A stretch of 64,000 nucleotides of DNA from Clostridium sp. (GCF_026168755.1 NZ_JAPFDR010000007.1:1-64000); one strand, 5' to 3'; positions 52,749 through 61,513 are shown, counted from the stretch's first letter. Program-made: numbers and translations. The notes: generated from the letters alone by a model not told the origin.

Positions 52749-53291
52749 ATGAAGAATATTAAGAATATTATTAATCAAAGGGAGGAACTTATAAAGTCTT
52801 TAGCTATTTTGAAAGTAAAAAAGTATCTTTCAATTATTGATGAAAAAGAGTTTACAGAAGAGGTAGTAGATATTTATTCTAATGAATATTATTGTGGAGT
52901 TATAGAAAATCTTTCACATATTTCTTTTAATGAAGTTGTTCGAAGAATTGAGGAAATAAAAGAGAGTGATATGGAGCTTAAGGTTTTATTTAATGAAAAA
53001 GTGATGATTCAGCTTAAGGGATATTTTACTACTAAAGTTTGTGATGTAATTTTATTAACTAAAAATAGTATTGAAGTAATTAAAATAATATCTAGGGAAG
53101 AGGATATTATTAATATTTATGAGTCACCAGAAATGAAGATAATTGGCCTTGGAGTTATAGATAAGTTCTTAACTCAGACAAGTAGTGAAGTAATTAATTT
53201 AACAGTAATTCAACCTAATATATTAATAGTATCAATATTTCAAGTAGGAGTAGAAGCTCTTTTACATCAGTGTGAATATACACTAATTTAG
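52749..53291 (+). CDS. DUF2800-like phage protein with degenerate nuclease motif
   Basis: The 180-residue protein resembles the middle of DUF2800 phage proteins, RecB-like PD-(D/E)XK nucleases: LKGYFTTKVCDVILLTKNSI, SPEMKIIGLGVIDKF and INLTVIQPNI. Family members read EVIDLKYGKG where this one has EVIKIISREE, so the Asp and Lys of the active site appear to be lost. It is also shorter than usual and lacks the C-terminal Cys cluster. It may be inactive or have a structural role. GGGGG precedes ATG 52749. Moderate confidence. Confidence 0.55.
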   Translation: MKNIKNIINQREELIKSLAILKVKKYLSIIDEKEFTEEVVDIYSNEYYCGVIENLSHISFNEVVRRIEEIKESDMELKVLFNEKVMIQLKGYFTTKVCDVILLTKNSIEVIKIISREEDIINIYESPEMKIIGLGVIDKFLTQTSSEVINLTVIQPNILIVSIFQVGVEALLHQCEYTLI

Positions 53292-53297
53292 CAAAGC

Positions 53298-53338
53298 TAT
53301 ACCCTGGGATGTTGGAAAAATCACATCTCTAGGGTATA
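53298..53338. repeat. Imperfect hairpin before the initiator gene
   Basis: TATACCCT...AGGGTATA outer arms with an inner GATGT/ACATC pairing lie between the DUF2800-like gene and the initiator gene. No T-run follows. It might regulate the downstream gene. Confidence 0.45.
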
Positions 53339-53358
53339 TAGAAAGGTGGGTTTAAGTT

Positions 53359-54387
53359 ATGGAAAAGCATTTAGATATATTACATAAGCTTGTATTAGAT
53401 AAGGGAATTAACAGAAGAGAAAGAGACATGCTTATTGCGTTAAAGGCATTTGATTTTGAAGACAGTAATGTTATTTCGGTAGGATTACAGACTTTATTAG
53501 ATTATTTTTGTATTAAAAATAAGGAATCTATTTATAGTGTGTTGAGAACATTACAATCTAAGAATTATATAAGAATTGAAAAGAAAAATGGAATGAGAAA
53601 TGTATATGTGATAATAAAGGATTATTTGTTGGGTAAGTATGTTGAAGATAGTGGATACAATGGTGAAACTAGTGATGCACAGGGTAGTTACACTAGTGTA
53701 CCTAGTTGTGAAGAAAGTAGGTACACTGATGAAACTAGTGGAATAAGTGGATATGCTGATGTATCTGGTTGTGAGAAAGGTAGATACAAAGATGTACCTA
53801 GTACTAGATACGATGATGTATCTGGTGATGCACAGGGTAGTTACATTGGTGTACCTAGTTGTGAAGAAAGTAGGTACACTGATGTAACTGGTGATATAAG
53901 TGGACATGATGATGTATCTGGTTGTGATGAAGGTAGATACAAGGATGTACCTGGTACTGGATACGCTGATGTATCTAGTAATGGCCAAGGGGGATACGAT
54001 AATGTATCTACTTCACATAATAATATATATATAAATAAAAATAATAATAAAATATATATAAATATAATTAATCATTGGAATAGTAAGAAAATAGGTAAAT
54101 CTGTTAGTTTAAATATTAAAGTTATAGATAGTATAAATAAGGCTATGACTAAATATAACTTTGATGAAATTAAAAAAGCAATTGATAATTATGCCAAGGT
54201 TTATAACAGTGATTATTTCTATGATTTTCAGTGGCACTTGTCATACTTTTTAACTAGGGATAATGCTATAGGAAAGTTTGTTGACAATGGAGATATATGG
54301 CTGAGATATAAGAAAAAATATTATACTCTTAGGGATGAATATGAGGAGTGGGGAATAAATACAGAGGATTATATAAATAGTATATAA
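53359..54387 (+). CDS. Phage-type replication initiator with internal origin-like repeat array
   Basis: The 342-residue protein has three parts. Residues 1-95 are a winged-helix DNA-binding region (RERDMLIALKAF, LQTLLDYFCIKNKESIYSVL). Residues 96-217 are a low-complexity linker of repeated (G/R)Y-x-D-V units. Residues 230-342 resemble the C-terminus of phage replisome organisers (INHWNSKK, FYDFQWHLSYFLTRDNAIG, FVDNGDIW). The linker is encoded by 12 palindromic units, as expected for an initiator with its origin inside the gene. A DnaB-type helicase gene follows, matching the lambda O-P order. AGGTGGG precedes ATG 53359. Confidence 0.75.
   Translation: MEKHLDILHKLVLDKGINRRERDMLIALKAFDFEDSNVISVGLQTLLDYFCIKNKESIYSVLRTLQSKNYIRIEKKNGMRNVYVIIKDYLLGKYVEDSGYNGETSDAQGSYTSVPSCEESRYTDETSGISGYADVSGCEKGRYKDVPSTRYDDVSGDAQGSYIGVPSCEESRYTDVTGDISGHDDVSGCDEGRYKDVPGTGYADVSSNGQGGYDNVSTSHNNIYINKNNNKIYINIINHWNSKKIGKSVSLNIKVIDSINKAMTKYNFDEIKKAIDNYAKVYNSDYFYDFQWHLSYFLTRDNAIGKFVDNGDIWLRYKKKYYTLRDEYEEWGINTEDYINSI
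53654..54078. other. Candidate replication origin: 12 palindromic iterons plus AT-only unwinding region
   Basis: Twelve units of GNTAC-N6-GTANC start at 53654, 53687, 53720, 53750, 53783, 53807, 53840, 53873, 53903, 53936, 53960 and 53993. Spacings are 33, 33, 30, 33, 24, then the same five again, then 33, a 153-bp super-repeat. Several units are perfect inverted repeats (GATAC-GATGAT-GTATC). About 65 bases of almost pure A/T follow at 54014-54078. Iterons next to an AT-rich stretch inside an initiator gene, followed by a helicase gene, is the layout of lambdoid and other phage origins. Function is inferred. Confidence 0.65.
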
Positions 54388-54407
54388 GATTATAGGGGGA
54401 GAATATT

Positions 54408-55733
54408 ATGTTAGATAATGGTCAAGTACAATTAGAGCAAGAAATATTAAGTTCAATTCTTAAAAATAGTGAACTTATAATAACAGCAAAGGAAGTTATA
54501 AAGCCGTATATGTTTTTGTACGAGCCTCATGTAAATATTTATTTAGGTATTATGGAAATGGTTAATAAAAAAATGTCTATTGATTTGGTTAACTTTTTAG
54601 AATATCAAAGAGAAAATATTAATTCTATGGATGGAGTTTCTTATGTTACAGAAATATATACTTGCAATCCAAGTGATTCTGGGTTCAATACAAAGCTTGA
54701 GCTACTTATTAGGGGATATAAAAAGCATTTGTATGTTGAAATGGGTAATAAGATTTTAAGAGGTATGTCTATTGATGAAATTGAGGCTGAGGTTGAAAAT
54801 ACTAAGGTTAATATTCATAAATGCCAAATTAAGAAGGAATTAGATATAACACAAGAATATGATGAGTATTTAACTTGGCTTTATAATGAGAATAGGGATG
54901 AAGGGATAAAAAGTGGATTTTATTATATTGATAAATATTTGGGGAATTTTCAAAAGGGAAGGCTTATTACTGTTTTTGCTAGAAGTGGTGTTGGGAAAAG
55001 TACATTTTCTATACAGGCAGCAGCTAATATGGTTTTTAGTGGAGCAAAGGTTTTTTATGGTAGTGCAGAAATGAGTACTAATCAAATATTTAATAAGATG
55101 GCAGCAAGTGCATTATCATTATCTAGTAATTCTATTGATGAGGATAGTATTTTGGTTGAGCAAAAGGACAGTATTTCTAAGCTTATGGCTAAGTTAATGA
55201 GTAGTAGTTTTTATGTTTCTACTGAAACTGATCTTGATAAGTTTATTCATGAGATAAAAGTGTATAAGCTTCAAAATAATTTAGATGTTGTTTTTGTTGA
55301 TTATATTAATAAGTATGTTGATTTTGGTGAAAAGGATATTATGACAAATAAGCTTGGGAAGATTAGTGGTAAACTTAAGACTTTAGCTATGAATGAGGAT
55401 ATATGTGTAGTTTTGGTGGCTCAGGCTAATAGGGTAGTTGATAAGAGAACAGGAGATATTGCAGTTGAGAAGATTGATTCTAGTGATATTCAAGATAGTG
55501 CTAGAATTGAACAGGATAGTGATCAAGTTATTGCTCTTTATAGGAATATTAAGCTTGATGATAAGCAGTATAGAGACATGCTATTTAAGCAGGGTAAGCT
55601 TAATTATAATTCTAAGGAGGCGGATAAGAATCCTGAATGTATGAATGCTGTTATTATTAAGAATAGACATGGGCAACGTGGAACTTGTGCATTGAGATGG
55701 AATGGGAGGTATTCACGAGTTAGTGATTTTTAG
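54408..55733 (+). CDS. DnaB-type replicative helicase (phage-like)
   Basis: The 441-residue protein has a DnaB N-terminal domain (QVQLEQEILSSILKNSELI, FLYEPHVNIYLGIMEM) and a RecA-like helicase domain with Walker A FARSGVGKSTFS near residue 190. VFYGSAEMSTNQIFNKMAA, VVFVDYINKY (Walker B) and VVLVAQANR follow, with SSDIQDSARIEQDSDQVIAL as the H4-type motif. It is more diverged than chromosomal DnaB and lies 20 bases after the initiator gene, so it is probably a phage or mobile-element helicase loaded at the internal origin. GGGGGGAG precedes ATG 54408. Confidence 0.9.
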   Translation: MLDNGQVQLEQEILSSILKNSELIITAKEVIKPYMFLYEPHVNIYLGIMEMVNKKMSIDLVNFLEYQRENINSMDGVSYVTEIYTCNPSDSGFNTKLELLIRGYKKHLYVEMGNKILRGMSIDEIEAEVENTKVNIHKCQIKKELDITQEYDEYLTWLYNENRDEGIKSGFYYIDKYLGNFQKGRLITVFARSGVGKSTFSIQAAANMVFSGAKVFYGSAEMSTNQIFNKMAASALSLSSNSIDEDSILVEQKDSISKLMAKLMSSSFYVSTETDLDKFIHEIKVYKLQNNLDVVFVDYINKYVDFGEKDIMTNKLGKISGKLKTLAMNEDICVVLVAQANRVVDKRTGDIAVEKIDSSDIQDSARIEQDSDQVIALYRNIKLDDKQYRDMLFKQGKLNYNSKEADKNPECMNAVIIKNRHGQRGTCALRWNGRYSRVSDF

Positions 55734-55854
55734 GGATTTGTAATAAGGTCATCTTAATAAAGTAGATTTTGTGTTTATAAATAAATATTTAGGTTATATA
55801 ATATATATAGGTTTATAAAAAACTTATATATGATAGAAGTTGGAGGAGTTAACT

Positions 55855-56322
55855 ATGGTAAAGAGTTCAGAAATTATATATCATGGAAGTTATATGGAGA
55901 TAGAATTTCCTGAAATCCGAAAACATAGATTTACAAAAGATTTTTCTTGGGGGTTTTATTGCACTAAAATAAAGGAGCAAGCAGAAAGATGGGCAGAAAA
56001 GTTTAATACTTCAATAGTAAATGTTTATGAAGTTAAGGATATTGATTCTTTAAATATTAAAAGGTTTGAAGATTATACTGATGAATGGCTTGAGTTTGTA
56101 GTTAAATGTCGTAGTGGAAGTACTCATGAATACGATGTGGTTATAGGTCCTATGGCAGATGATACTATCTATGACTATATTGAAGCATATACACATGGGC
56201 AAATGAATAAGGAGAAGTTTTTCGAGTTAATGAAATTTAAATATCCTACTCATCAAATAAGTTTTCATACAATTAAAGCTTTAGATTGTATAAATTTTAG
56301 AGAAAGTTATGAAGTTCATTAA
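55855..56322 (+). CDS. DUF3990 family protein (ADP-ribosyltransferase-like fold)
   Basis: The 155-residue protein matches DUF3990: IYHGSYMEIEFPEI, KDFSWGFYCTKIKEQAERWA and YDVVIGPMADDTIYDYIEAY, with ALDCINFRESYEV at the end. The family is placed near ADP-ribosyltransferases and is often paired with a small DUF3791 partner, which I do not see here. A toxin-like role has been suggested for such proteins but is not shown by the sequence. ATG 55855 follows GGAGGAG. Confidence 0.75.
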   Translation: MVKSSEIIYHGSYMEIEFPEIRKHRFTKDFSWGFYCTKIKEQAERWAEKFNTSIVNVYEVKDIDSLNIKRFEDYTDEWLEFVVKCRSGSTHEYDVVIGPMADDTIYDYIEAYTHGQMNKEKFFELMKFKYPTHQISFHTIKALDCINFRESYEVH

Positions 56323-56363
56323 AAATCCGACGGATCCAGTAAATTTCCAGTTGTATTTTAAAA

Positions 56364-56579
56364 ATGAATGATGAAAATATTGAATTTAATAATACTGTAG
56401 AATTGATACCAGGAATATATGATATAAGGGCATTAGATGTTGTACTTAGATCAGAAACTGAAAGTATAATCTAGTGATGGGGAAATAGAGGATATATATA
56501 CTAATAGTACATCTTTACCTGAATATTTAAATAAAGATAAGAGTAAAGGAATAAAGTATAGTGATAAAAGTCAAAGATA
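56364..56579 (+). pseudogene. Frameshifted gene fragment downstream of the DUF3990 gene
   Basis: One frame encodes MNDENIEFNNTVELIPGIYD then IRALDVVLRSETESII and stops at 56474. A second frame resumes at once with SSDGEIEDIYTNSTSLPEYL and then NKDKSKGIKYSDKSQR, stopping near 56579. The continuous coding character across the stop suggests one small gene broken by a frameshift. No family is recognised, and no clear ribosome site is present. Confidence 0.4.
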
Positions 56580-56646
56580 ATAAGTGAAACTAACTTCAAG
56601 TCGGGAGAGTAGATAGATTTGTTTATTACTAGAGTGTAAAATAATC

Positions 56647-56716
56647 TGTGTAAACTCTTGTAAATAATGAGCAATTTTCAAAATCTAAATTTTATTTAGT
56701 TTACACAAAGTTTTTT
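56647..56716 (+). terminator. Large-loop hairpin with T-run
   Basis: TGTGTAAACT (56647-56656) and AGTTTACACA (56698-56707) pair across a 41-base loop, and six Ts follow at 56711-56716. It separates the broken gene from the convergent Rpn fragment. Confidence 0.55.
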
Positions 56717-56733
56717 ACAGGGCCCCATTTCAT

Positions 56734-57141
56734 CTATAATAATTTTTCTATCTCAATTTTTTCTAATCCTGTAATACTACTAATAGTATTTATATCAAGT
56801 CCCGCTTTCAAAGAATTTTTAGCTACTTCTATAGCTTTATTTTTCTCTCCCTCCTTTTTCCCAATTTCATTTCCAATTTCTATTCCCTTTTCTTCAGCAT
56901 TTTCAAGAGCGCTTACTTTATCTAATAACGCAGCCCTTCTATCTTCATATTTCATTCTTTCTTTATCATTAGCACTTAATCTTAGTAATTCACTTTTTGC
57001 CTCTCTGATTTCTTGTATAGTCATTTCAGCTTTTTCAAGTTTATTACTTATTGGATTTTCTATAAATTCCATCCATGCATCAAATACATCTTTTATTTCT
57101 TCATTTTTAGGTAATTTAGGTAATTCTATAAATTTAGTCAA
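56734..57141 (-). pseudogene. Truncated Rpn-family protein (C-terminal part only)
   Basis: The 135-residue frame is nearly identical to the C-terminal half of the Rpn protein at 111-953 (from FIELPKLPKNEEIKDVFDAW to the GIEIG repeats), then diverges in the last 25 residues. The nuclease domain is missing. TTG 57141 lies about 10 bases after AAGGAG, so the fragment could be translated. The deletion joined a ribosome site to the middle of the gene. It may be a decaying duplicate, or a stand-alone C-terminal product like the short form reported for RpnA-type genes. Confidence 0.7.
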
Positions 57142-57453
57142 TCTAAATCAACTCCTTATTAACCGCAATATCTTATTTATATTATACTATGTTGATAAGA
57201 TAAAGTAACTTTAATTTTTAATACCCCAAATATTTTATCTTTTCTGAAATATATAAATTTTATAAGCTAGTTACTATTTTTATATCATTAATAAAATATA
57301 TTGTAGAAAATAAGTGAAATTAGTATTAAATAGGTATTTCGATGTATAATTACCATAAATAAAAGTTGCCACAATTAAGGAAAACAATTGGTATAGTTTA
57401 AAGTTAAGAAAACGAATACAATAATATTGTAAGGTAGCTAAGGAGGTAAAGGG
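57142..57453. other. Intergenic region before the PTS operon
   Basis: About 310 AT-rich bases. TTGCCACAATT...CAATTGGTATAG near 57364-57395 contains an inverted CAATT/AATTG motif and possible promoter elements with unusual spacing. I could not assign a firm promoter. No gene is seen. Confidence 0.35.
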
Positions 57454-59373
57454 TTGATAATTCTTACTAAAAGACAAATAAAAATAACTAACTTTCTAGA
57501 AAATAAACTAGAATGGACAACTATAGAAAATATAGCTAAAGCATTTGATGTCAGTGAAAGAACAATACGAAATGATTTAGATTCTATAGGAGCATTTTTA
57601 CAAAAAAATAATATTGAATTAGAAAGAAAGCCAAGATTAGGAGTTAAGATTAACTTAAAAAGAAATCAAAATATCAACAATATACTGAAAGAGTGTACTA
57701 ATAAGTTATATACAGCTGATGATAGAGTTATTATGATAGCAATAATATTGTTAATAAGAAATAGTACAACTATTGAAAAATTATCAGATTATATCCAAGT
57801 AAGTAAAAATACATTAGTAAATGATTTGAAAGCATCTGAAGAAATATTAAAGAGTTTAGATGTTGAACTTGCCAAAAAATCATATTATGGAATCACTACA
57901 AAAGAAAATAATTATGAAAAGGTAGCAAATGCTTTCTTAGTATTATTCCATAAGCTTGAAGAGAGATATGAATATGAAGTATACAAGCTTTTGTATGAAA
58001 ATAACAGCTTAGATAAAAACATAATACGAAACATTATAGAAGCTGTTGAAGAAAATAATGATATTCAATATACAGAAGAAGCTTATGAAGAGCTAGAAAT
58101 AATTTTATTATTAACTATGTATAAAAGTATAAATTCCAAGAGTGAAGATGAAAATTATAAAAGTAATTTATTAACTAAAGAAAGTGTTTTTCTAAAAGAA
58201 ATTATAGAAAAGTTTTCACTAGTAAAAGTTAATGATGAAAGAATATCTTATTTGTTTAAAGTATTTAAAGGAGCTAAAAGATCTAAGTATATTACTGAAA
58301 ATAAAGAAGAATTAGATGTTGTTGTTAATGAGATAGTAGAAGAGCTATGCGAAATACTTAATATTAAAGTTGATAATGATAATGATAATGAATTTTTAAT
58401 GCAAATGGCAATGCACTTAAATGTAGCAATCTATAGATTGAAAAATAATTTGATAATAAGTAATCCTATGTTAGAAGAGATTAAGTATAAAATGTCTTTC
58501 ATATATAATGTTACAGAAAAGGTATTAAATAATAAAAAGAAAGTTATTGGAGTGGAGTTTCCAGATGCAGAAATAGCATATATGGCAATGTATTTTGAAA
58601 CTTTATTTGAAAAGTATGTTAAAGGTAATTTAAATTCTAAAATTTTAATTGTATGTAATGGAGGATTAGCAACATCAAGTTTATTAAAGTCTAGAATAAA
58701 TTTAATGATACCAGAAGTAACTATTGAGGGTATATGTAGATTAAAAGATGTTAATTACTATTTAAATAATACTGATATCGACTTTGTAGTAACTACAGTA
58801 CCATTAGAACTAAAGGAATATAAAGTTATAAAAGTAAGTCCATTATTAGAGATTGAAGATTTAGAGAGAATTAAAGCTGAAATTTATAATAAGTGGTATG
58901 AAAAGAATTGTAAGTATTTAATTGAGAAAGTTAAAAGTGAAGATACAACTGATATAGCAAGAATAATACCTGAAAAATATGCTCAGTTTAATTTAGTTAT
59001 AGATGATTGGAGAGAAGCTATAAAAGTAGCATCTCAACCTTTAGTAAAATCTAAAAAAATAAAACAAGCTTATATTTCAGACATGATAAGAGTTGTAGAA
59101 ACATTAGGAAATTACATGGTTTTCATTCCGGAAATCGCATTTGTACATGCTCCGCCAGAAAATGTTATAGATAATGGAGTTAGTTTATTAACATTAAAAG
59201 AACCATTAGAGTTTGGAGTTAAAAATAAAGTAACTATAAAAGCAATAGTAGTTTTAGCTAATAAAGAAGAAAGTAAAAGCTTAGTTTCACTAGTAAATAT
59301 ACTGATGAAAGGTAGTAATGTAGATAAATTTAAATCTGCAACAAAATATGAAGAAATAAAAAAACTAGTATAA
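57454..59373 (+). CDS. PRD-containing transcriptional regulator with PTS EIIB and EIIA domains (MtlR/BglG-type)
   Basis: The 639-residue protein has an N-terminal HTH (KRQIKITNFLENKLEWTTIE, AKAFDVSERTIRNDLDSIG), an Mga-like second HTH and two PRD domains with conserved His. An EIIB-like domain (ILIVCNGGLATSSLLKSRIN) and a C-terminal EIIA-like domain (FVHAPPENVIDNGVSLLTLK, with the phosphorylatable His) follow. Such activators read the phosphorylation state of the sugar PTS. It directly precedes the PTS genes it most likely controls. TTG 57454 follows AGGAGG. Confidence 0.92.
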   Translation: MIILTKRQIKITNFLENKLEWTTIENIAKAFDVSERTIRNDLDSIGAFLQKNNIELERKPRLGVKINLKRNQNINNILKECTNKLYTADDRVIMIAIILLIRNSTTIEKLSDYIQVSKNTLVNDLKASEEILKSLDVELAKKSYYGITTKENNYEKVANAFLVLFHKLEERYEYEVYKLLYENNSLDKNIIRNIIEAVEENNDIQYTEEAYEELEIILLLTMYKSINSKSEDENYKSNLLTKESVFLKEIIEKFSLVKVNDERISYLFKVFKGAKRSKYITENKEELDVVVNEIVEELCEILNIKVDNDNDNEFLMQMAMHLNVAIYRLKNNLIISNPMLEEIKYKMSFIYNVTEKVLNNKKKVIGVEFPDAEIAYMAMYFETLFEKYVKGNLNSKILIVCNGGLATSSLLKSRINLMIPEVTIEGICRLKDVNYYLNNTDIDFVVTTVPLELKEYKVIKVSPLLEIEDLERIKAEIYNKWYEKNCKYLIEKVKSEDTTDIARIIPEKYAQFNLVIDDWREAIKVASQPLVKSKKIKQAYISDMIRVVETLGNYMVFIPEIAFVHAPPENVIDNGVSLLTLKEPLEFGVKNKVTIKAIVVLANKEESKSLVSLVNILMKGSNVDKFKSATKYEEIKKLV

Positions 59374-59390
59374 GAAGTAGGGGGAGGAAA

Positions 59391-59792
59391 ATGTTTGTAA
59401 AAATAATAGATGAGGTCAAGGATTACACTGAGGCAATAAAAATATCTTGTGATACTTTAGAAAATGAAGGAATCATAGAGGAAAGATATTATGATTCAAT
59501 AATAAAAAAAATAGATGAATTTGGTCCTTATTTTTGTATAGCTGATGGGGTATGTATGCCTCATGCCAGACCAGAAGATGGTGCTATAAAAGAAGGATTA
59601 TGTATATTAAAGTTAAATAAGCCAGTAGATTTTTTAGGGAAACAAATAAGTATGTTTTTTACACTATCTGCAAGGGATAATGATTCACATTTAGGGTTAT
59701 TAAGAAAAATTGCAGAAGTTTGTATGGATAAAAATAAATTTAATAAATTAATGAAAATAAATAATGAAAAAGAGTTAATGGAGGTATTTTAA
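59391..59792 (+). CDS. PTS sugar transporter subunit IIA (fructose/mannitol/ascorbate type)
   Basis: The 133-residue protein has the EIIA type 2 active-site region IADGVCMPHARPEDGA with the phosphorylated His, and LNKPVDFLGKQISMFFTLSA. It passes phosphate from HPr to the EIIB protein encoded next. GGGGGAGG precedes ATG 59391, 17 bases after the regulator stop. It belongs with the ascorbate-type EIIB and EIIC that follow. Confidence 0.9.
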   Translation: MFVKIIDEVKDYTEAIKISCDTLENEGIIEERYYDSIIKKIDEFGPYFCIADGVCMPHARPEDGAIKEGLCILKLNKPVDFLGKQISMFFTLSARDNDSHLGLLRKIAEVCMDKNKFNKLMKINNEKELMEVF

Positions 59793-59793
59793 A

Positions 59794-60069
59794 ATGAAAA
59801 GAATAATGGCAGTATGTGGTTCAGGGTTAGGTTCAAGCTTTATGGTGGAAATGAATATAACAGATGTATTAAATGAATTAGGTGTATCAGGAGAATATGA
59901 AGCAAGTCATACTTCTTTAGCAGATGTAACACCATCAGATGCAGATATTTTTGTTACAGGAGCAGATTTAGCTGATAGTGCAAGTCATTTACCAGAGCTT
60001 ATAGTATTAGATTCATTATTAGATAGAGATGAATTAAAAAATAAGATAAAAGAAAAGTTAGGATTATAA
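59794..60069 (+). CDS. PTS sugar transporter subunit IIB (UlaB/SgaB-type)
   Basis: The 91-residue protein opens MKRIMAVCGSGLGSSFMVEM, with the phosphocysteine in the CGSGLGSS loop as in lactose/ascorbate EIIB. It receives phosphate from EIIA and phosphorylates the sugar carried by EIIC. The start is one base after the EIIA stop, so the two are tightly coupled. Confidence 0.93.
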   Translation: MKRIMAVCGSGLGSSFMVEMNITDVLNELGVSGEYEASHTSLADVTPSDADIFVTGADLADSASHLPELIVLDSLLDRDELKNKIKEKLGL

Positions 60070-60121
60070 AAGATATATTTCTATTGGATAAGTTTCATAA
60101 AAAATACAGGAGGAATTAGTA

Positions 60122-61495
60122 ATGACAGGTTTTTTAAAAGTATTGGTTGATCTTGTATCACAACCATCAATTTTGGTTGGAATAATAGTTTTAGTTGGAT
60201 TATTACTTCAGAAAAAAGATTTAGATGTAATTATTAAATCTACATTAAAGGCGATGGTTGGTTTTTTAGTTATTAGTGCAGCTGCAAATGTTATAACAAG
60301 TTCATTAACACCGTTTGGAACTATGTTCTCACATGCATTTAATATATCTGGTGTTATTCCAAACAATGAAGCAGTTGTTGCTTTAGCTATTGATGAGTTT
60401 GGAACAGCAACAGCTTTAATTATGGCATTTGGAATGATAGCCAATATTATTATAGCTAGATTCACGAAATTTAAGTATATTTTCTTAACTGGGCACCATA
60501 CATTATATCTAGCTTGTATGATAGCAGTTATATTAGCATCTGGAGGAATGGCAGGAGTACAATTAATTTTTACAGGTGCAATTGCATTAGGTTTAATAAT
60601 GGTACTATCTCCAGCAATATTACAGCCTTTCATGAAGAAGATAACAAAAAATGATTCTGTTGCATTAGGACATTTTTCAGGTGTAGGATATGCTTTATCA
60701 GCATTAATTGGAAAAGCTGTAGGTAAAAATTCAAAATCAACTGAAGAAATGAAAGTACCAAAATCTTTAAGTTTCTTAAGAGATTCAGTTGTATCTATTT
60801 CACTTACAATGGTTGTTTTATATTTAGTAGTTGCAATTGTATCAGGGCCAACATTTGTTGAAAGTGAATTATCAGGTGGAGATAACTATATAGTATATTC
60901 TTTAATTCAAGCATTAACATTCTCTGCAGGATTTATATTAATTCAAAATGGAGTTAGATTAGTACTTAATGAAATAGTTCCAGCATTTAAAGGAATTTCA
61001 AGCAAATTAGTTCCTAACTCAAAACCAGCATTAGATTGCCCAATAGTATTCCCATATGCTCAAAATGCAGTATTAATTGGATTTATATTCTCATTCTTAG
61101 GTGGAATAGTATCTATGATAGCTTTAGGAGCTTTAGGATTAGTTGTAATAATACCAGGGGTTGTACCACACTTCTTCTGTGGAGCTACATCAGCAGTTTT
61201 CGGAAATGCTACAGGTGGTAGAAGAGGAGCTATTTTAGGATCTTTTGTGAACGGTATATTAATATCATTCTTACCAGTAGGTTTATTACCTGTACTTGGA
61301 AACTTAGGAATAGCAAATTCAACATTCTCAGATGCGGATTTTGCTGTATCAGGAATTTTCTTAGGAAAAGTTCAAGAATATATTGGTGGTACAGGCTTAA
61401 CTATAACATTAGTTGCTATAGTTGCAGTATTAGTTGTAATTAGCTTAGTAAGTAAGGATAAAGAAGTTAAGGTTAAAAATACAGAAACAGTTTAA
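60122..61495 (+). CDS. PTS sugar transporter subunit IIC (UlaA/SgaT ascorbate superfamily)
   Basis: The 457-residue membrane protein has about 11 helices and UlaA-type features: FLKVLVDLVSQPSILVGIIV, TSSLTPFGTMFSHAFNI, TGHHTLYLACMIAVILAS, FVNGILISFLPVGLLPVLG. The superfamily includes the L-ascorbate permease. The neighbours here are transketolase and transaldolase rather than ulaD/E/F, so ascorbate is doubtful and a pentose, pentitol or similar sugar is possible. AGGAGG precedes ATG 60122. Confidence 0.9.
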   Translation: MTGFLKVLVDLVSQPSILVGIIVLVGLLLQKKDLDVIIKSTLKAMVGFLVISAAANVITSSLTPFGTMFSHAFNISGVIPNNEAVVALAIDEFGTATALIMAFGMIANIIIARFTKFKYIFLTGHHTLYLACMIAVILASGGMAGVQLIFTGAIALGLIMVLSPAILQPFMKKITKNDSVALGHFSGVGYALSALIGKAVGKNSKSTEEMKVPKSLSFLRDSVVSISLTMVVLYLVVAIVSGPTFVESELSGGDNYIVYSLIQALTFSAGFILIQNGVRLVLNEIVPAFKGISSKLVPNSKPALDCPIVFPYAQNAVLIGFIFSFLGGIVSMIALGALGLVVIIPGVVPHFFCGATSAVFGNATGGRRGAILGSFVNGILISFLPVGLLPVLGNLGIANSTFSDADFAVSGIFLGKVQEYIGGTGLTITLVAIVAVLVVISLVSKDKEVKVKNTETV

Positions 61496-61513
61496 ATAGT
61501 GTGTAGATTTAAG

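Noticed and set aside
53551..53988. Minus-strand frame rich in TRYI/STFIT repeats
   Set aside because: It arises because the iterons are near-palindromic and so open on both strands; no ribosome site.
53654..54008. Iteron array considered as a CRISPR-like array
   Set aside because: The intervals between units are themselves repeated (153-bp super-repeat) and lie in an open reading frame, unlike spacers.
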